A stretch of DNA of 64,000 nt. It comes from Myxococcaceae bacterium. GTDB taxonomy: Bacteria > Myxococcota > Myxococcia > Myxococcales > Myxococcaceae. Under the pieces are notes generated by a model that was not told the origin of the DNA, did not search any database, and was given only the letters and a program-made list of their open reading frames with translations. This document shows, piece by piece, positions 1-11,286 of the stretch; the stretch's first letter is position 1, and each line of letters opens with the position of its first letter. The translations under genes and the position numbers were made by a program. The stretch is from positions 62,001-126,000 of the forward strand of contig JADGHL010000001.1 in NCBI GenBank assembly GCA_019686135.1, written 5' to 3'.

Positions 1-221
1 GTCCCCAAGCGCTGTGGGCGCAGTTGGCACCCGGGCTTGATTCGCGGACGACGGGGTGGGGCGTTCTGACCGGCGTGTCATTCTGGGACAAGGGTTCGGG
101 CAGCCCAACGTTGGCATTCCAGCGGAACTTCAACGCACGTCGCGCGATTGCACCGGCACGGTCCGTGCGAATGGCCTTCCGCCCGCGCGTTGGAGCGGGC
201 CGATTCCTTCGGGGGGAACCG
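1..221. other. left-edge non-coding stretch
   Basis: No convincing gene is visible here. An open frame runs in from position 24 in phase with the receiver-like gene, but its translation before position 222 is arginine-rich and unlike any family I know, so I treat it as leader sequence. It may hold the promoter of the gene at 222; no clear -35/-10 pair could be assigned. Confidence 0.4.
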
Positions 222-668
222 ATGATGGCGAACCGTGGGGCGACCACGAACGAAGTGCTGTTTCGCGAGCTCCGCGCGCGACGGGAGCGGGGCCGGGTCT
301 TCGTCGCGGTGGAGGACGACGATGCGCGGATCCTGATCGCGCAGATGCTGAAGCTGGAGGGATACGACGTCTTCGAAGCCCGGGACGGCGAGGCGCTGGT
401 CGACGGGCTGATCCGATCGTTGACCGGGACACCGCCGCGCGCGCCCGACCTGGTGATCACCGCCGCACGCCTGGGGGGCGTCAGCGGGATCGACGTGCTG
501 CGCCGCCTGCGCCGGTTCGACCACCTGACGCCGGTGATCGTCCTCGCCGGGGAGGGCGAGGCGGCGCTGGCGAGCGAGGCCGAAGCGCTGGGCGCGAACC
601 AGGTGCTCCGGGCGCCCTACGACTACGCCGACCTCTGCTACGCGGCGCTCGAGCTGCTCATCCCGTGA
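222..668 (+). CDS. degenerate response-regulator receiver protein
   Basis: A 148-residue cytoplasmic protein with a receiver (CheY-like) fold from about residue 22 to the end. The acidic cluster EDDD near the N-terminus is kept. The segment DLVIT-AARLGG carries alanine (A81) where the phospho-accepting aspartate should be, and VLR-A-PYD has alanine (A131) instead of the conserved lysine. It therefore probably cannot be phosphorylated normally and would act as a pseudo-receiver, for example in protein interaction. The start at 222 was chosen because a G-rich ribosome-binding stretch lies just before the ATGATG, whereas the upstream in-frame extension does not look like protein. It stands alone, followed by a minus-strand tRNA. 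The fold is clear; the function is unknown. Confidence 0.75.
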   Translation: MMANRGATTNEVLFRELRARRERGRVFVAVEDDDARILIAQMLKLEGYDVFEARDGEALVDGLIRSLTGTPPRAPDLVITAARLGGVSGIDVLRRLRRFDHLTPVIVLAGEGEAALASEAEALGANQVLRAPYDYADLCYAALELLIP

Positions 669-687
669 CGCGCCAGCGTTGAACGAG

Positions 688-783
688 CGGTAGAGCACAG
701 GAATCGAACCTGCCACGGGCTGCTCTCGCAGTCCGTCACCGGTTTTGAAGACCGGGCCGACCACCAGATTCGGTCGCTCTACC
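688..783 (-). tRNA. selC: tRNA-Sec (anticodon UCA)
   Basis: Read on the minus strand this is a 96-nt selenocysteine tRNA. It has an 8-bp acceptor stem (GGTAGAGC pairing with GCTCTACC), discriminator G, a 5-bp anticodon stem CCGGT/ACCGG around the loop CTTCAAA with anticodon TCA (positions 748-746), a long extra arm ending in a GAGA tetraloop, and a T-arm GCAGG-TTCGATT-CCTGT nearly identical to that of E. coli selC. The 3' CCA is not encoded. The long acceptor and extra arms are diagnostic for tRNA-Sec and exclude a UGA suppressor derived from another tRNA. selA, selB and selD are not in the window; the gene implies the genome encodes selenoproteins. Confidence 0.93.
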
Positions 784-891
784 GCTGGGGGTTTTCAGGC
801 CTGATGGACCACAAGTCAATCTCCCCGCCGTGGGGTCGGGCTTCCCGGATCGCCGCATCGTGCACACCTCCTCCGCCGTTCCGGAGGTGGC

Positions 892-2418
892 ATGGGGCGC
901 GCAGTGACCGTGGCGGTGCTGGTGTGGTGTGGCGCCGCTTTTGCGCAGCGGGCCCCGCGGCCGCTCTCGGTGGAGGAGGCGCTCGAGCTGGCCTGTGCGC
1001 ACAGCGAGCTCGTGGCGATCGCCCGGGCCGGCGTGCAACGCGCGGACGCGGCGAAGCTGGGAGCGCAGTCGGAGTGGTTCCCACAGCTCGCCGCCTCCGC
1101 CTCGTACGACCGCACCATCAAGAGCCAGTTCGACGTCTTCCGCGACGTCCCTTCCGCCGGCGGGGACGGGTTCGGCTCGCAGATCGCCCAGTTCTTTGCC
1201 AGCGCCAACACCTGGCGTGCGGGCGCCTCGCTGTCGCAGAACCTCTTCGCCGGCGGACGCACCGTGGCGCGCAACGCCGCCGCCGCCGCCGGGCAGCGCA
1301 CCGCCGCCCTCACGCTCGTGTCCGCCCGGGCCAGCAGCGTGTTCGACGTGGCGCAGGCCTACTACGGTGCCGTGCTCGCGGATCGTCTGCTGGCGATCGC
1401 CGAGGCCACGCAGCGCCAGGCGGAGGAGACGCTGGCCCAGGTGGAGGTCGCCTTCCGCGAAGGGACCCGGCCCGAGTTCGATCTGTTGCGCGCCCGCGTC
1501 GCCGTGGAGAACCAGCGGCCGCAGGTGCTGCGCCAGCGGACCGAGCGGGATCTGTCGCACTTGCGCTTGAAGCAGCTCCTCCAGCTCCCGCTCGATCAAC
1601 CGCTCGAGCTCGACGGCGCGCTGGACGCCGAGACGCTTCCGGACGTGACGCGCATCGCGGTGGAGGCCGCCGGAGTATCGATGCCCGAACCACAGACGCC
1701 GCGGGTGCCGGTGCAGCAGGCCGCCGAGGCGGTGCACCTGCAGGACGCGTCGGTGCGGATCGCCCGGAGCCAGCACTTCCCGCAGCTGTTCCTCACGTCG
1801 AACTACGGGCTCGTGAACTTCTCCAACAGCCCGTTCACGCACACCGAGCGCTGGCTGACCAACTGGGACGTCGGCGTGAGCCTCACCGTGCCGCTGTTCA
1901 CCGGGTTCCGGATCCACAGCGACGTGCTCGCGGCCCAGGCCGATCTCGCCGAAGCCCGAGCGCGGGCGCGCCAGACCGGGGAGCTGGCGCAGCTGGACAC
2001 GCAGAGCGCGCGCGAGGAGCTGGGGCAGGCGCAGGCGGCATGGGAGGCCACCCGGGCGGCGGTGGCGCTGGCGAGGCGGGCGCTGGAGATCGCCGAGGTC
2101 CGCTTCCGCGAGGGCGTCTCCACGCAGCTCGAGCTGGACGACGCGCGGCTGCAGCTCCAGCAGGCGGAGGCCAACCGCGCCCGCGCCGCGCGCGATCTCC
2201 AGGTGGCGCGGATCCGCATCGCGCTGTTGCCGTGGCTGCCGTTGTCCGGGACCACCGCGCCGTCGACCGCCGCCAGCCTGACCGCGCCCATGAACGCCGC
2301 GCCGGTCCAAACCTCCTCTCCGCCGACCTCGGAGGTGAACCTCGCCCGCCAGCCGGGAGCGCCGGCGACGACCATCGGCGTGCCCACGCCGAACACGCTC
2401 ACCGCATCGCCGCCGTAA
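892..2418 (+). CDS. TolC-family outer-membrane efflux protein
   Basis: A 508-residue precursor of a TolC-type outer-membrane channel, the outer component of tripartite efflux pumps or type I secretion systems. It starts with a signal peptide ending near AAFAQ, followed by the typical LSVEEALELA beginning of the family and two homologous alpha-helical and beta-hairpin halves rich in Ala, Gln and Glu. The second half carries the characteristic DVGVSLTVPLFTGFR strand. The C-terminal 60 residues are a Pro/Thr/Ala-rich tail beyond the usual fold. The start is supported by GGAGG five bases upstream. No inner-membrane pump or adaptor gene lies beside it, so its partner is elsewhere. The substrate cannot be inferred. 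Confidence 0.9.
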   Translation: MGRAVTVAVLVWCGAAFAQRAPRPLSVEEALELACAHSELVAIARAGVQRADAAKLGAQSEWFPQLAASASYDRTIKSQFDVFRDVPSAGGDGFGSQIAQFFASANTWRAGASLSQNLFAGGRTVARNAAAAAGQRTAALTLVSARASSVFDVAQAYYGAVLADRLLAIAEATQRQAEETLAQVEVAFREGTRPEFDLLRARVAVENQRPQVLRQRTERDLSHLRLKQLLQLPLDQPLELDGALDAETLPDVTRIAVEAAGVSMPEPQTPRVPVQQAAEAVHLQDASVRIARSQHFPQLFLTSNYGLVNFSNSPFTHTERWLTNWDVGVSLTVPLFTGFRIHSDVLAAQADLAEARARARQTGELAQLDTQSAREELGQAQAAWEATRAAVALARRALEIAEVRFREGVSTQLELDDARLQLQQAEANRARAARDLQVARIRIALLPWLPLSGTTAPSTAASLTAPMNAAPVQTSSPPTSEVNLARQPGAPATTIGVPTPNTLTASPP

Positions 2419-2456
2419 AGCCGCGCGGCGCTTGCGCGGCCGTCGCGGGCGGGGAC

Positions 2457-2712
2457 AACGCGCTCACGCCGCGACGCCGTAGCGCTGCGCTGTCTTTCGG
2501 GCGGCTCCCGCGGGGCGGGTCAACGCTCACGCTCGCGCCGCCCTGGCGCCGCGCCGCCTGCGCGTGGCCACAGTGGGCGAGGCCAAGACGCTCACGCCTG
2601 TGCTGCCGAAGCGCCGCCTGCCCCCTGCGTGGTCGCCGTGTGGAGGTCGACACGCTCAGCCCAGCGGCCGGTGTCGCGCTGCGCCGCCTCCTCGCGCGCG
2701 GGGGCGAGCGGG
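2457..2712. repeat. degenerate tandem repeat, about 64-bp period
   Basis: In the 526-bp gap between the efflux gene and the next gene, a motif close to ACGCTCACGC recurs at about 2457, 2523, 2587 and 2650, each followed about 15-35 bp later by a GCGCCGCCTG-like block. The four copies are spaced about 62-66 bp and are strongly diverged. I see no credible gene or terminator in this gap. The function is unknown. Confidence 0.5.
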
Positions 2713-2944
2713 CAGCACCGCTCGCGATCGCGCGGCCGATCGCCAGCAGGCGTTGCCGGTGTCACCTGGCCATCAACCGGGCCGAAAGAACGAGTCCGCA
2801 GGTGCCCTCCGCTCCCGGGCCGCGCCCGGGGCGCTCCTTCGGCAGGTTGCTGGCGCGGGGCCCCGGCGTGCGAACCGTTCGGCAACGGGCGGTCCCACGC
2901 GCAGCGCGGGGGACCTTTGCCCGCAGGCAAGGAGGGAAGGAGTC

Positions 2945-3631
2945 ATGCAATTGCTCGAGCTTCGTGGCGTGCTGCTGTCCAGTGCGCTGGCCCTGGCGCT
3001 GGTCGGGACGGTGGCATCGGCGCAGCAGACGGAGGAGTACGAATACACCGAGCGGACGACGATCCGGCCGCAATCGAAGATGAAGCAGACGATGCAGGAT
3101 CTGGTCGACCGGCCGGTGGCGGTGCGCGTCGGTGGCGGGATGGAGGGCGTCGCCGGGGCGCTCGACGATCGCCTGGGGATCGGCCCGCACTGGAACGCGA
3201 CCCTCTCCGCTCAGCCTCTGCCGTTCATGGGCGCAGAGATCGCCTACAACGGCGCGACGCACGACGTGGACAACAACTTCCCGGGGACGGTGGGCAGCGA
3301 GGGCGCCGTGGGCGGCGCGGACTTCGTGAGCAACGGTGGCCAGGCGGCGGTGACCTTCAACCTGCCCACGCCGATCGTCCAGCCCTACGCGCTGGGCGGG
3401 ATCGGGTTCGACCACTTCGAGTTCCGCGGCGCGGAGACCTCGACCTTCCGCGATGACACCGCGGGCCGCGTGCCGGTGGGCGGCGGGTTGAAGTCGAACA
3501 TGGGCGCGCTCAGCGCCGACCTCCGCTTCAACTACAACATCCTCTTCAGCCAGAACTTCGCGCGGTCGGCGGCCGACCCGGACATCGGCGGCACGTACAA
3601 CCTCGCGCTGCAGGTGGGCGCGCGGTTCTAA
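2945..3631 (+). CDS. outer-membrane beta-barrel protein (hypothetical)
   Basis: A 228-residue secreted protein with a signal peptide (hydrophobic core ALALALVGTVASA, cleavage before QQ). A short linker follows (residues 25-55, rich in Thr/Glu/Lys) and then alternating amphipathic beta strands with Gly and aromatic residues, ending in LALQVGARF. The terminal Phe is the usual recognition signal for the BAM outer-membrane insertion machinery. Its size fits an 8-stranded OmpA/OmpW-like barrel. The start is set by a strong AGGAGGGAAGGAG ribosome-binding region immediately before ATG. It is a lone gene facing the metallopeptidase gene. Porin, lipid-binding or adhesion roles are all possible. Confidence 0.75.
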   Translation: MQLLELRGVLLSSALALALVGTVASAQQTEEYEYTERTTIRPQSKMKQTMQDLVDRPVAVRVGGGMEGVAGALDDRLGIGPHWNATLSAQPLPFMGAEIAYNGATHDVDNNFPGTVGSEGAVGGADFVSNGGQAAVTFNLPTPIVQPYALGGIGFDHFEFRGAETSTFRDDTAGRVPVGGGLKSNMGALSADLRFNYNILFSQNFARSAADPDIGGTYNLALQVGARF

Positions 3632-3657
3632 GCGGCGAAGCGAAGCAGGGATGCGGG

Positions 3658-3685
3658 CGGCCCTCTCCGGCGACGGAGGGGGCCG
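3658..3685. terminator. bidirectional hairpin terminator
   Basis: An inverted repeat with a 12-bp stem (CGGCCCTCTCCG against CGGAGGGGGCCG, one G-U pair) and a GCGA tetraloop sits between two convergent genes. No clean T-run follows, so termination efficiency is uncertain. Confidence 0.6.
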
Positions 3686-3689
3686 TTCG

Positions 3690-6959
<3,270 letters not shown>

Positions 6960-7013
6960 CGCCCGCTGACGCCGCTGCGAGCTGTTCGTGGTTCGTAGTG
7001 AGGAGTTCGTGTG

Positions 7014-7045
7014 GGGCCCCGGCTTTGCTGGGGCCCTTCTTTTTG
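7014..7045 (+). terminator. intrinsic terminator after groEL
   Basis: Hairpin GGGCCCC...GGGGCCC, extended by three inner pairs to about 10 bp around a TTT loop, followed by TTCTTTTT. This is a classical rho-independent terminator 55 bp after the groEL stop. Confidence 0.88.
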
Positions 7046-7049
7046 TCTG

Positions 7050-7418
7050 CTAGCCGGGTTCTCCGTCTTCGGATGGCGGTGGGCTGGACCAGCGCGTGTT
7101 GTCGGGCAGGTCTTCGTCGGTGAGCAGCGAGAGGACGTGATCGAGGCCTCTTTCGCTCTCGAAGATGGCTTCGGGCAGGGACTGCAGGAACGCGAGCGCT
7201 TCCTTCGGGGCTCCGTTCCGCTCCGCTGCCTCGAGCACGTCGTCCCTCGTGCTGGGCAGCGTCACGCCTTTCAGCCACTCCCGGAGCGGATGATCGGGTC
7301 GGGCCGGCCGCTCGCTTTGCTGGGCCGCGTGGCGGCGACGCTCATCCTCGATCAGCTCCTCCGGCTTCGTTCCGATCGTGCTCTCGGGCTCCTCCTGCAG
7401 GTCGTGTGTGTGCGTCAT
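7050..7418 (-). CDS. DUF2795-like small protein
   Basis: A 122-residue protein with an acidic, His-containing N-terminus and a C-terminal domain (about residues 40-105) resembling DUF2795. That domain has a block beginning PLREWLKGVTLP, then R/D-x-x-L-x-A-A-x-x-N-G-A and a L-x-x-LP motif, a compact helical domain of unknown function. The start at 7418 is chosen because GGAG lies 9 nt upstream; alternative ATGs at 7439 and 7445 have no comparable site. It is the last gene of a minus-strand cluster (hybrid kinase, lipoprotein, FHA protein, this gene). The 119-bp gap before it holds nothing recognisable. Confidence 0.6.
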   Translation of the reverse strand: MTHTHDLQEEPESTIGTKPEELIEDERRRHAAQQSERPARPDHPLREWLKGVTLPSTRDDVLEAAERNGAPKEALAFLQSLPEAIFESERGLDHVLSLLTDEDLPDNTRWSSPPPSEDGEPG

Positions 7419-7537
7419 GGCATCTCCGGATTCACCCATGTGCATCCGGCACCGTCGTGGCTCGCCTGCGCGCACGCTGCTTGATCTGCGAGGCGGCCGG
7501 CGGGCCGCCGCGGTCTTCGGAGCCGCTGTCGTTCGGG

Positions 7538-8041
7538 CTACTCGACGACGTGCTGGTAGAGCGTCGGCGCCTTCACGAACCAGAAGGTCGCTTCTCCAAA
7601 TGAGAGCACTGCGCCGTCGGGGATCTCCAGAAAGCCGGTGATGCGCTCCTCGTTCGCCCACGTGCCGTTCGTCGATCCGGAGTCCGACAGCCAGTAGGTG
7701 CCTCCCAGCGAGAGCTGGATGGTCGCGTGGTTCTTCGACACCGACGCGTCGTCGATCCAGAAGTCGCACGTGGTGTCGCGTCCGATCCGCCAGCTGGTCC
7801 GTCCTGCCGTGGCCGGCAGCACCTCGAGATCTTCGAACTCAATCAAGAACTCGAGCACCCTCGTTTGCGGTTGGTCGCCGTGCCGCTGCACCTGCACCGT
7901 CTGCGCGGACAGGCCATTCATCCGCCGCGCCAGCTGCGCCGCGTCCGGCTTGCGCACCAGCAAAAACGGCCCGACGCGCGCCTCGAACGCCTCGCCGCTC
8001 ATCGACCGCGCGAGGTGCCGGAGCGTGGCCACGTTGAACAT
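7538..8041 (-). CDS. FHA-domain protein
   Basis: A 167-residue cytoplasmic protein. Residues about 75-155 form a forkhead-associated domain with the phosphothreonine-binding residues present: GRD-x-x-CDF, the S-x-x-H pair in SVSKNHATI, and DSGSTNGTW. The N-terminal 70 residues match no family I recognise. FHA domains bind phosphothreonine on partners of Ser/Thr kinases, which are abundant in myxobacteria. AGGGGGA lies 4 nt before the ATG. It follows the lipoprotein gene by 12 bp, indicating one transcript with the hybrid kinase and the lipoprotein. Confidence 0.85.
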   Translation of the reverse strand: MFNVATLRHLARSMSGEAFEARVGPFLLVRKPDAAQLARRMNGLSAQTVQVQRHGDQPQTRVLEFLIEFEDLEVLPATAGRTSWRIGRDTTCDFWIDDASVSKNHATIQLSLGGTYWLSDSGSTNGTWANEERITGFLEIPDGAVLSFGEATFWFVKAPTLYQHVVE

Positions 8042-8053
8042 GTCGTCCCCCTT

Positions 8054-9151
8054 CTACGGCAGGCGGGAGATGAACCCCTGACCGGTGAAGTCCTCCGACG
8101 AGAAGTACATCACGCCGTCCTTCACCACGAGGTCGCCGGGGCCGACCCCTTTCGGGCCCACGGCGTTCACGCCGCACCGGTCGATCCGCCTCAGGAATTC
8201 GGGCACGGCGGGGCCGCGGGTTGTGTCCTTGAAGTAGTGCGCGTCGCCCAGCCGGACGATCCGGAATGGATGCTGGAGCCCGCTCGCCAGCACCGTCGCG
8301 GGCCCTCCGGCAAGCGGCGCGCTGACGATGCGCCCATCCCCGCTGTCGCCCTCGCTCCACACCAGGGTGTCGCCATCGATGAGCAGCGCGTGCCCGTCCA
8401 CCGGCTCGTTCCGAACGCGCACGGCCTCGGACGACCCATCCGCCGGCACGCGGTAGATGCCCGGCGACGGACCCTGCGCGACCAGGAACCAGGCGTCCGC
8501 TCCGTGGAGCGTTACGCCACGCACCACCGAACCGGCCGGCGCGAGGAACAGGGTCTGGCTTCCGCTGCCGTCCAGCTTCGCGCGCTGAAGCGCCCGGAAG
8601 CCGGTGGCGATCAGCACGGCGTCGCCGTCCACCACCAGCGCGGACTCGCCGGAGACGGCCAGGGTGACCGCGGAGTCGATCCGCGTGCGCGTCTTCGAGC
8701 CGACGTCGACCCGCCACACGCCGCCCATGTCGAGCACGAACGGGACGCCGCTTTGTGGATCGACGGCGATCGCGTCCGGCGCGGTCAGGCCCTCCGCCAC
8801 GTCCTCCACCAGCCCGCCCGCGCGGCGGATCCGGATCACCCGGCCGACGTTGTTGCTGAAGTCGTTCGAGACGGTGGCGTAGACGAAGGTGTCGTCCACT
8901 GCCAGGCGCCGCACCGCCGGGAGGTTGGAGGCCAATGGCGTCCCCTCCTGTGGGGCGGGTGGACAGTCTTCGCCTCCGTCCGTGCCGGCGTCGAATCCGC
9001 CGTCGGTTGCGTCGTCCACACCGGCGTCGGTGGCGCCTCCGTCAAATGTGCCGCCGTCACCGGAGGAGGACGGGGGCGTGGCGCCGCAGCCCCACCCGGC
9101 GAGCGCGAGCACGGCGGCGATGATCAGGGTCGATCGAAGGGGAGTGCTCAC
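8054..9151 (-). CDS. lipoprotein with beta-propeller-like repeats
   Basis: A 365-residue exported protein. It begins at GTG, and the GTGA overlaps the stop of the preceding kinase gene by 4 nt, indicating translational coupling. A signal peptide with core LIIAAVLALAGWG leads to a cysteine, a non-ideal lipobox. A Gly/Asp/Thr-rich linker (residues about 25-65) is typical of myxobacterial lipoproteins. Six or so repeated beta-sheet blocks follow (LAVDDTFVYATV, VAVDPQ, ALLIDGDTLVWSEGD and similar), resembling an NHL/SMP-30-like propeller. It could be the periplasmic sensor or partner of the cytoplasmic kinase encoded upstream; no ligand is evident. Confidence 0.72.
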   Translation of the reverse strand: MSTPLRSTLIIAAVLALAGWGCGATPPSSSGDGGTFDGGATDAGVDDATDGGFDAGTDGGEDCPPAPQEGTPLASNLPAVRRLAVDDTFVYATVSNDFSNNVGRVIRIRRAGGLVEDVAEGLTAPDAIAVDPQSGVPFVLDMGGVWRVDVGSKTRTRIDSAVTLAVSGESALVVDGDAVLIATGFRALQRAKLDGSGSQTLFLAPAGSVVRGVTLHGADAWFLVAQGPSPGIYRVPADGSSEAVRVRNEPVDGHALLIDGDTLVWSEGDSGDGRIVSAPLAGGPATVLASGLQHPFRIVRLGDAHYFKDTTRGPAVPEFLRRIDRCGVNAVGPKGVGPGDLVVKDGVMYFSSEDFTGQGFISRLP

Positions 9152-10674
9152 GGCGAGACCTTCAACGCCCGCGACAGCTCCCGGCTCAGCGCCCTGGCGT
9201 CCGAGAGCAGCTTCGGCAGGCACGCGGCGCAGCCGGCCCGCAGCGCCTCGAGGGTGATTTCCATGCTCAGGTGTTCGACCAGCACCACGAAGGGCGCGCC
9301 CTTCGCCATCGCCTTTCCCAGCTCCACCGCCGCCGTCCCGCGCGCCGGGCCGAAGTCCCAGCTCACCACCACGGCAGCGGGTGGTTCGGTACCGCCCGGC
9401 ACGGGCTCGGTGAGGATCTGCGGATCCATGCCCAGCTGCTGGAGCGCGTCCGATACTGCCTTCGCGGTGAGCGGGTTGTCCTCGTAGATGTCGACGCGCT
9501 TGTTCTGCGCCACCGTCCGCCCGCCGCCGGGCGCCTGGAGGACCTCGCGGATCTTCTCGCGGACCTGGCGAATGTCGTCGAACGGCTTGAGCAGGTAGTC
9601 GACGACGCCCAGCTCCAGCGCCTGCTGCGCGGTGACCAGCGACGGATAGCCGGTCATGATCATCACGCGGGAGGACGGATCCAGCCGCCGCGCCTCCTGC
9701 GCGAGCTCGAGCCCAGAGAGCCCGGGCAGGTTCTTGTCGGTGACAATGAGATCGAAGCGCGGCCCGACGGCCCGGAGCTGTGCCAGCGCCTCCTCCGCGG
9801 TCTCCGCCTCCACGACCTCGCACTCCTTGCCCATCAGGTCGCGGAAGATGCTGCGGATGATCGACTCGTCGTCGACGATCAGCAGACGCTTGCGGCGGTT
9901 GACCGCGGGCGCGGCCTCGGGCGGGAAGCGCACCCGGAACACCGTCGCCGGCGGCGGGTTCTCGCCGGGGATGGCCGTGGGCGGCGCCAGCTCGATCGTC
10001 GCCCCGTGCTCTTCGGCGATCCTCCGGCACACCGCCAGGCCCAGCCCGCTGCCGCGCTGCCGCGAGGTGACGTAGGGCTGGAACAGGCGCTCCCGCAGCT
10101 CCGGGGCGATCCCCGGGCCCCAGTCCGCCACGAAGAGCACCGGCGCGCCGAGCTCCCTCCCCACCACCACCTTGATCCGCCCGCGCCCGCCCATCGCGTC
10201 CCGCGCGTTGTTGAGCAGGTTCAGCACCAGCTGTTCGATCAGCCGCGCGTTGCCGTGGATCTCCACGCCCGGCGGCGCGTCCACCTCCACCGAGCACTTC
10301 GCCGACTCGGGGTTGCGCAGGAACGTGGCGAGCGCCTCCTGCACGTGCTGCGGCAGGACCAGCCGCTCCTTCGGCGCGGGCCGGTTCGACGCGAGCCGCG
10401 TGAAGTCGGCGACGATCTGCTCCATCCGCTCCACCTGCGCGAGGATGAGGGGCAGGGTGGGCCGGTGCGGGCCGTCGTCCTCGCCCAGCATCTGCAGGTA
10501 GCCCTTGATCCCCAGGAGCGGCTGACGGAGCTCGTGCAGCACCTCGGCGGCGAGCTGCATCGGGTTCGATCCGGGGCCTTGGGACAGCGTCTCCGCAGCG
10601 GCGCGCGCCGCCTTCAGATCGCCAGTCTCGACGGCGCGGAGCAACGCGTCGAGAGGGTTGGTCCGCTCGGTCAT
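9148..10674 (-). CDS. cytoplasmic hybrid histidine kinase with receiver and degenerate second receiver
   Basis: About 508 residues and no membrane segments. The dimerisation/phospho-acceptor helix carries H47 in HELRQPL. The ATPase domain (about 130-250) has NLLNNARDA, DWGPGIAP and GSGLGLAV. A receiver (about 265-385) has VDDES, phospho-acceptor D in LIVTDKNLPG, MTGYPS and LLKPFDD. A third C-terminal block (about 395-500) resembles another receiver but lacks a clear acceptor context. Start choice is uncertain because no ribosome-binding site is obvious; ATG 10674 was taken, with ATG 10689 possible. It is the first gene of the four-gene minus cluster. Confidence 0.82.
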   Translation of the reverse strand: MTERTNPLDALLRAVETGDLKAARAAAETLSQGPGSNPMQLAAEVLHELRQPLLGIKGYLQMLGEDDGPHRPTLPLILAQVERMEQIVADFTRLASNRPAPKERLVLPQHVQEALATFLRNPESAKCSVEVDAPPGVEIHGNARLIEQLVLNLLNNARDAMGGRGRIKVVVGRELGAPVLFVADWGPGIAPELRERLFQPYVTSRQRGSGLGLAVCRRIAEEHGATIELAPPTAIPGENPPPATVFRVRFPPEAAPAVNRRKRLLIVDDESIIRSIFRDLMGKECEVVEAETAEEALAQLRAVGPRFDLIVTDKNLPGLSGLELAQEARRLDPSSRVMIMTGYPSLVTAQQALELGVVDYLLKPFDDIRQVREKIREVLQAPGGGRTVAQNKRVDIYEDNPLTAKAVSDALQQLGMDPQILTEPVPGGTEPPAAVVVSWDFGPARGTAAVELGKAMAKGAPFVVLVEHLSMEITLEALRAGCAACLPKLLSDARALSRELSRALKVSP

Positions 10675-10808
10675 CGGAATGAACAGCATGGCGAACACTC
10701 GGGCCCGCCGCAAACCGGGGGTCCGGGCTTTTCGGGTTGACCGCCCGCGGCGCGCCCCAACATCCTCCCCGCGTTCCGGGCCCTTCGAACCCCCTCCGCG
10801 AGGTCACC

Positions 10809-11210
10809 ATGCCCCAGACGCCCCCCTTCCACGCGCTCACGCCTGACCGGAAGCTCTCCGACACCGAGCTGGCCCGCGCCATCCGCCTCGACATGGAGGC
10901 GGAGCTGGACGCGATCAACCTCTACGCGTCGCACCTCGACGCCACCGACAACGAGGAGGCGAAGGCCATCATCCGGCACGTGATGAACGAGGAGAAGGAG
11001 CACGCCGCGCTCTTCTACCGGCTGCTCCGCCGGCTCGACGGCACCCAGGAGGAGCACGAGTCGGAGGTGGAGGAGAAGTACCGGCTGATCGTCTCCGGGG
11101 CCTCGGACGAAGAGGTGGAGGCCGTCGGAAAGAAGGGCGGCGCGCAGAAGACGGCCAGCGAGTCGTCGGCCGTGAAGTCGCTGACCGTGGGGCCGCTCCG
11201 GGGGCGCTGA
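10809..11210 (+). CDS. encapsulated ferritin-like protein (encapsulin cargo)
   Basis: A 133-residue protein. A two-helix ferritin-like core (about residues 20-80) carries the metal-site residues of encapsulated ferritin: Glu in MEAELDAINLY, then NEEKEHAAL with the E-x-x-H motif. Such proteins form decamers with ferroxidase sites and oxidise iron for storage inside encapsulin shells. The C-terminus ends SLTVGPLRGR, closely matching the LTVGSLRR-type cargo-loading peptide of Myxococcus encapsulins, after a flexible Lys/Ala/Ser linker. GAGGT precedes the ATG. No encapsulin shell gene is adjacent, so the cargo is unlinked from its shell, as I recall for encC in Myxococcus xanthus. Confidence 0.85.
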   Translation: MPQTPPFHALTPDRKLSDTELARAIRLDMEAELDAINLYASHLDATDNEEAKAIIRHVMNEEKEHAALFYRLLRRLDGTQEEHESEVEEKYRLIVSGASDEEVEAVGKKGGAQKTASESSAVKSLTVGPLRGR

Positions 11211-11286
11211 TCGCTCGCGCCAATCTTCTTTTCTCCGATCCGGGCCGCGCTTAAGGTCGGGCCGACCTCAATCTCTGAGAACGAAC

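Noticed and set aside
24-42. Sigma-54-like promoter (TTGGCAC then TTGA)
   Set aside because: The GG to GC spacing is off by one base and the -12 element lacks GC, so it does not meet the strict sigma-54 geometry.
736-2310. Long minus-strand open frame opposite the TolC-family gene
   Set aside because: It is an antisense shadow in GC-rich DNA: Arg/Gly-rich translation with no family features, covering the tRNA-Sec and an evident efflux gene.
8054-10918. A 954-residue minus-strand frame spanning the lipoprotein and the kinase region
   Set aside because: Only its last 365 residues look like protein (the lipoprotein). The rest is an out-of-frame shadow of the hybrid kinase; the GTG with 4-nt overlap is the natural start.
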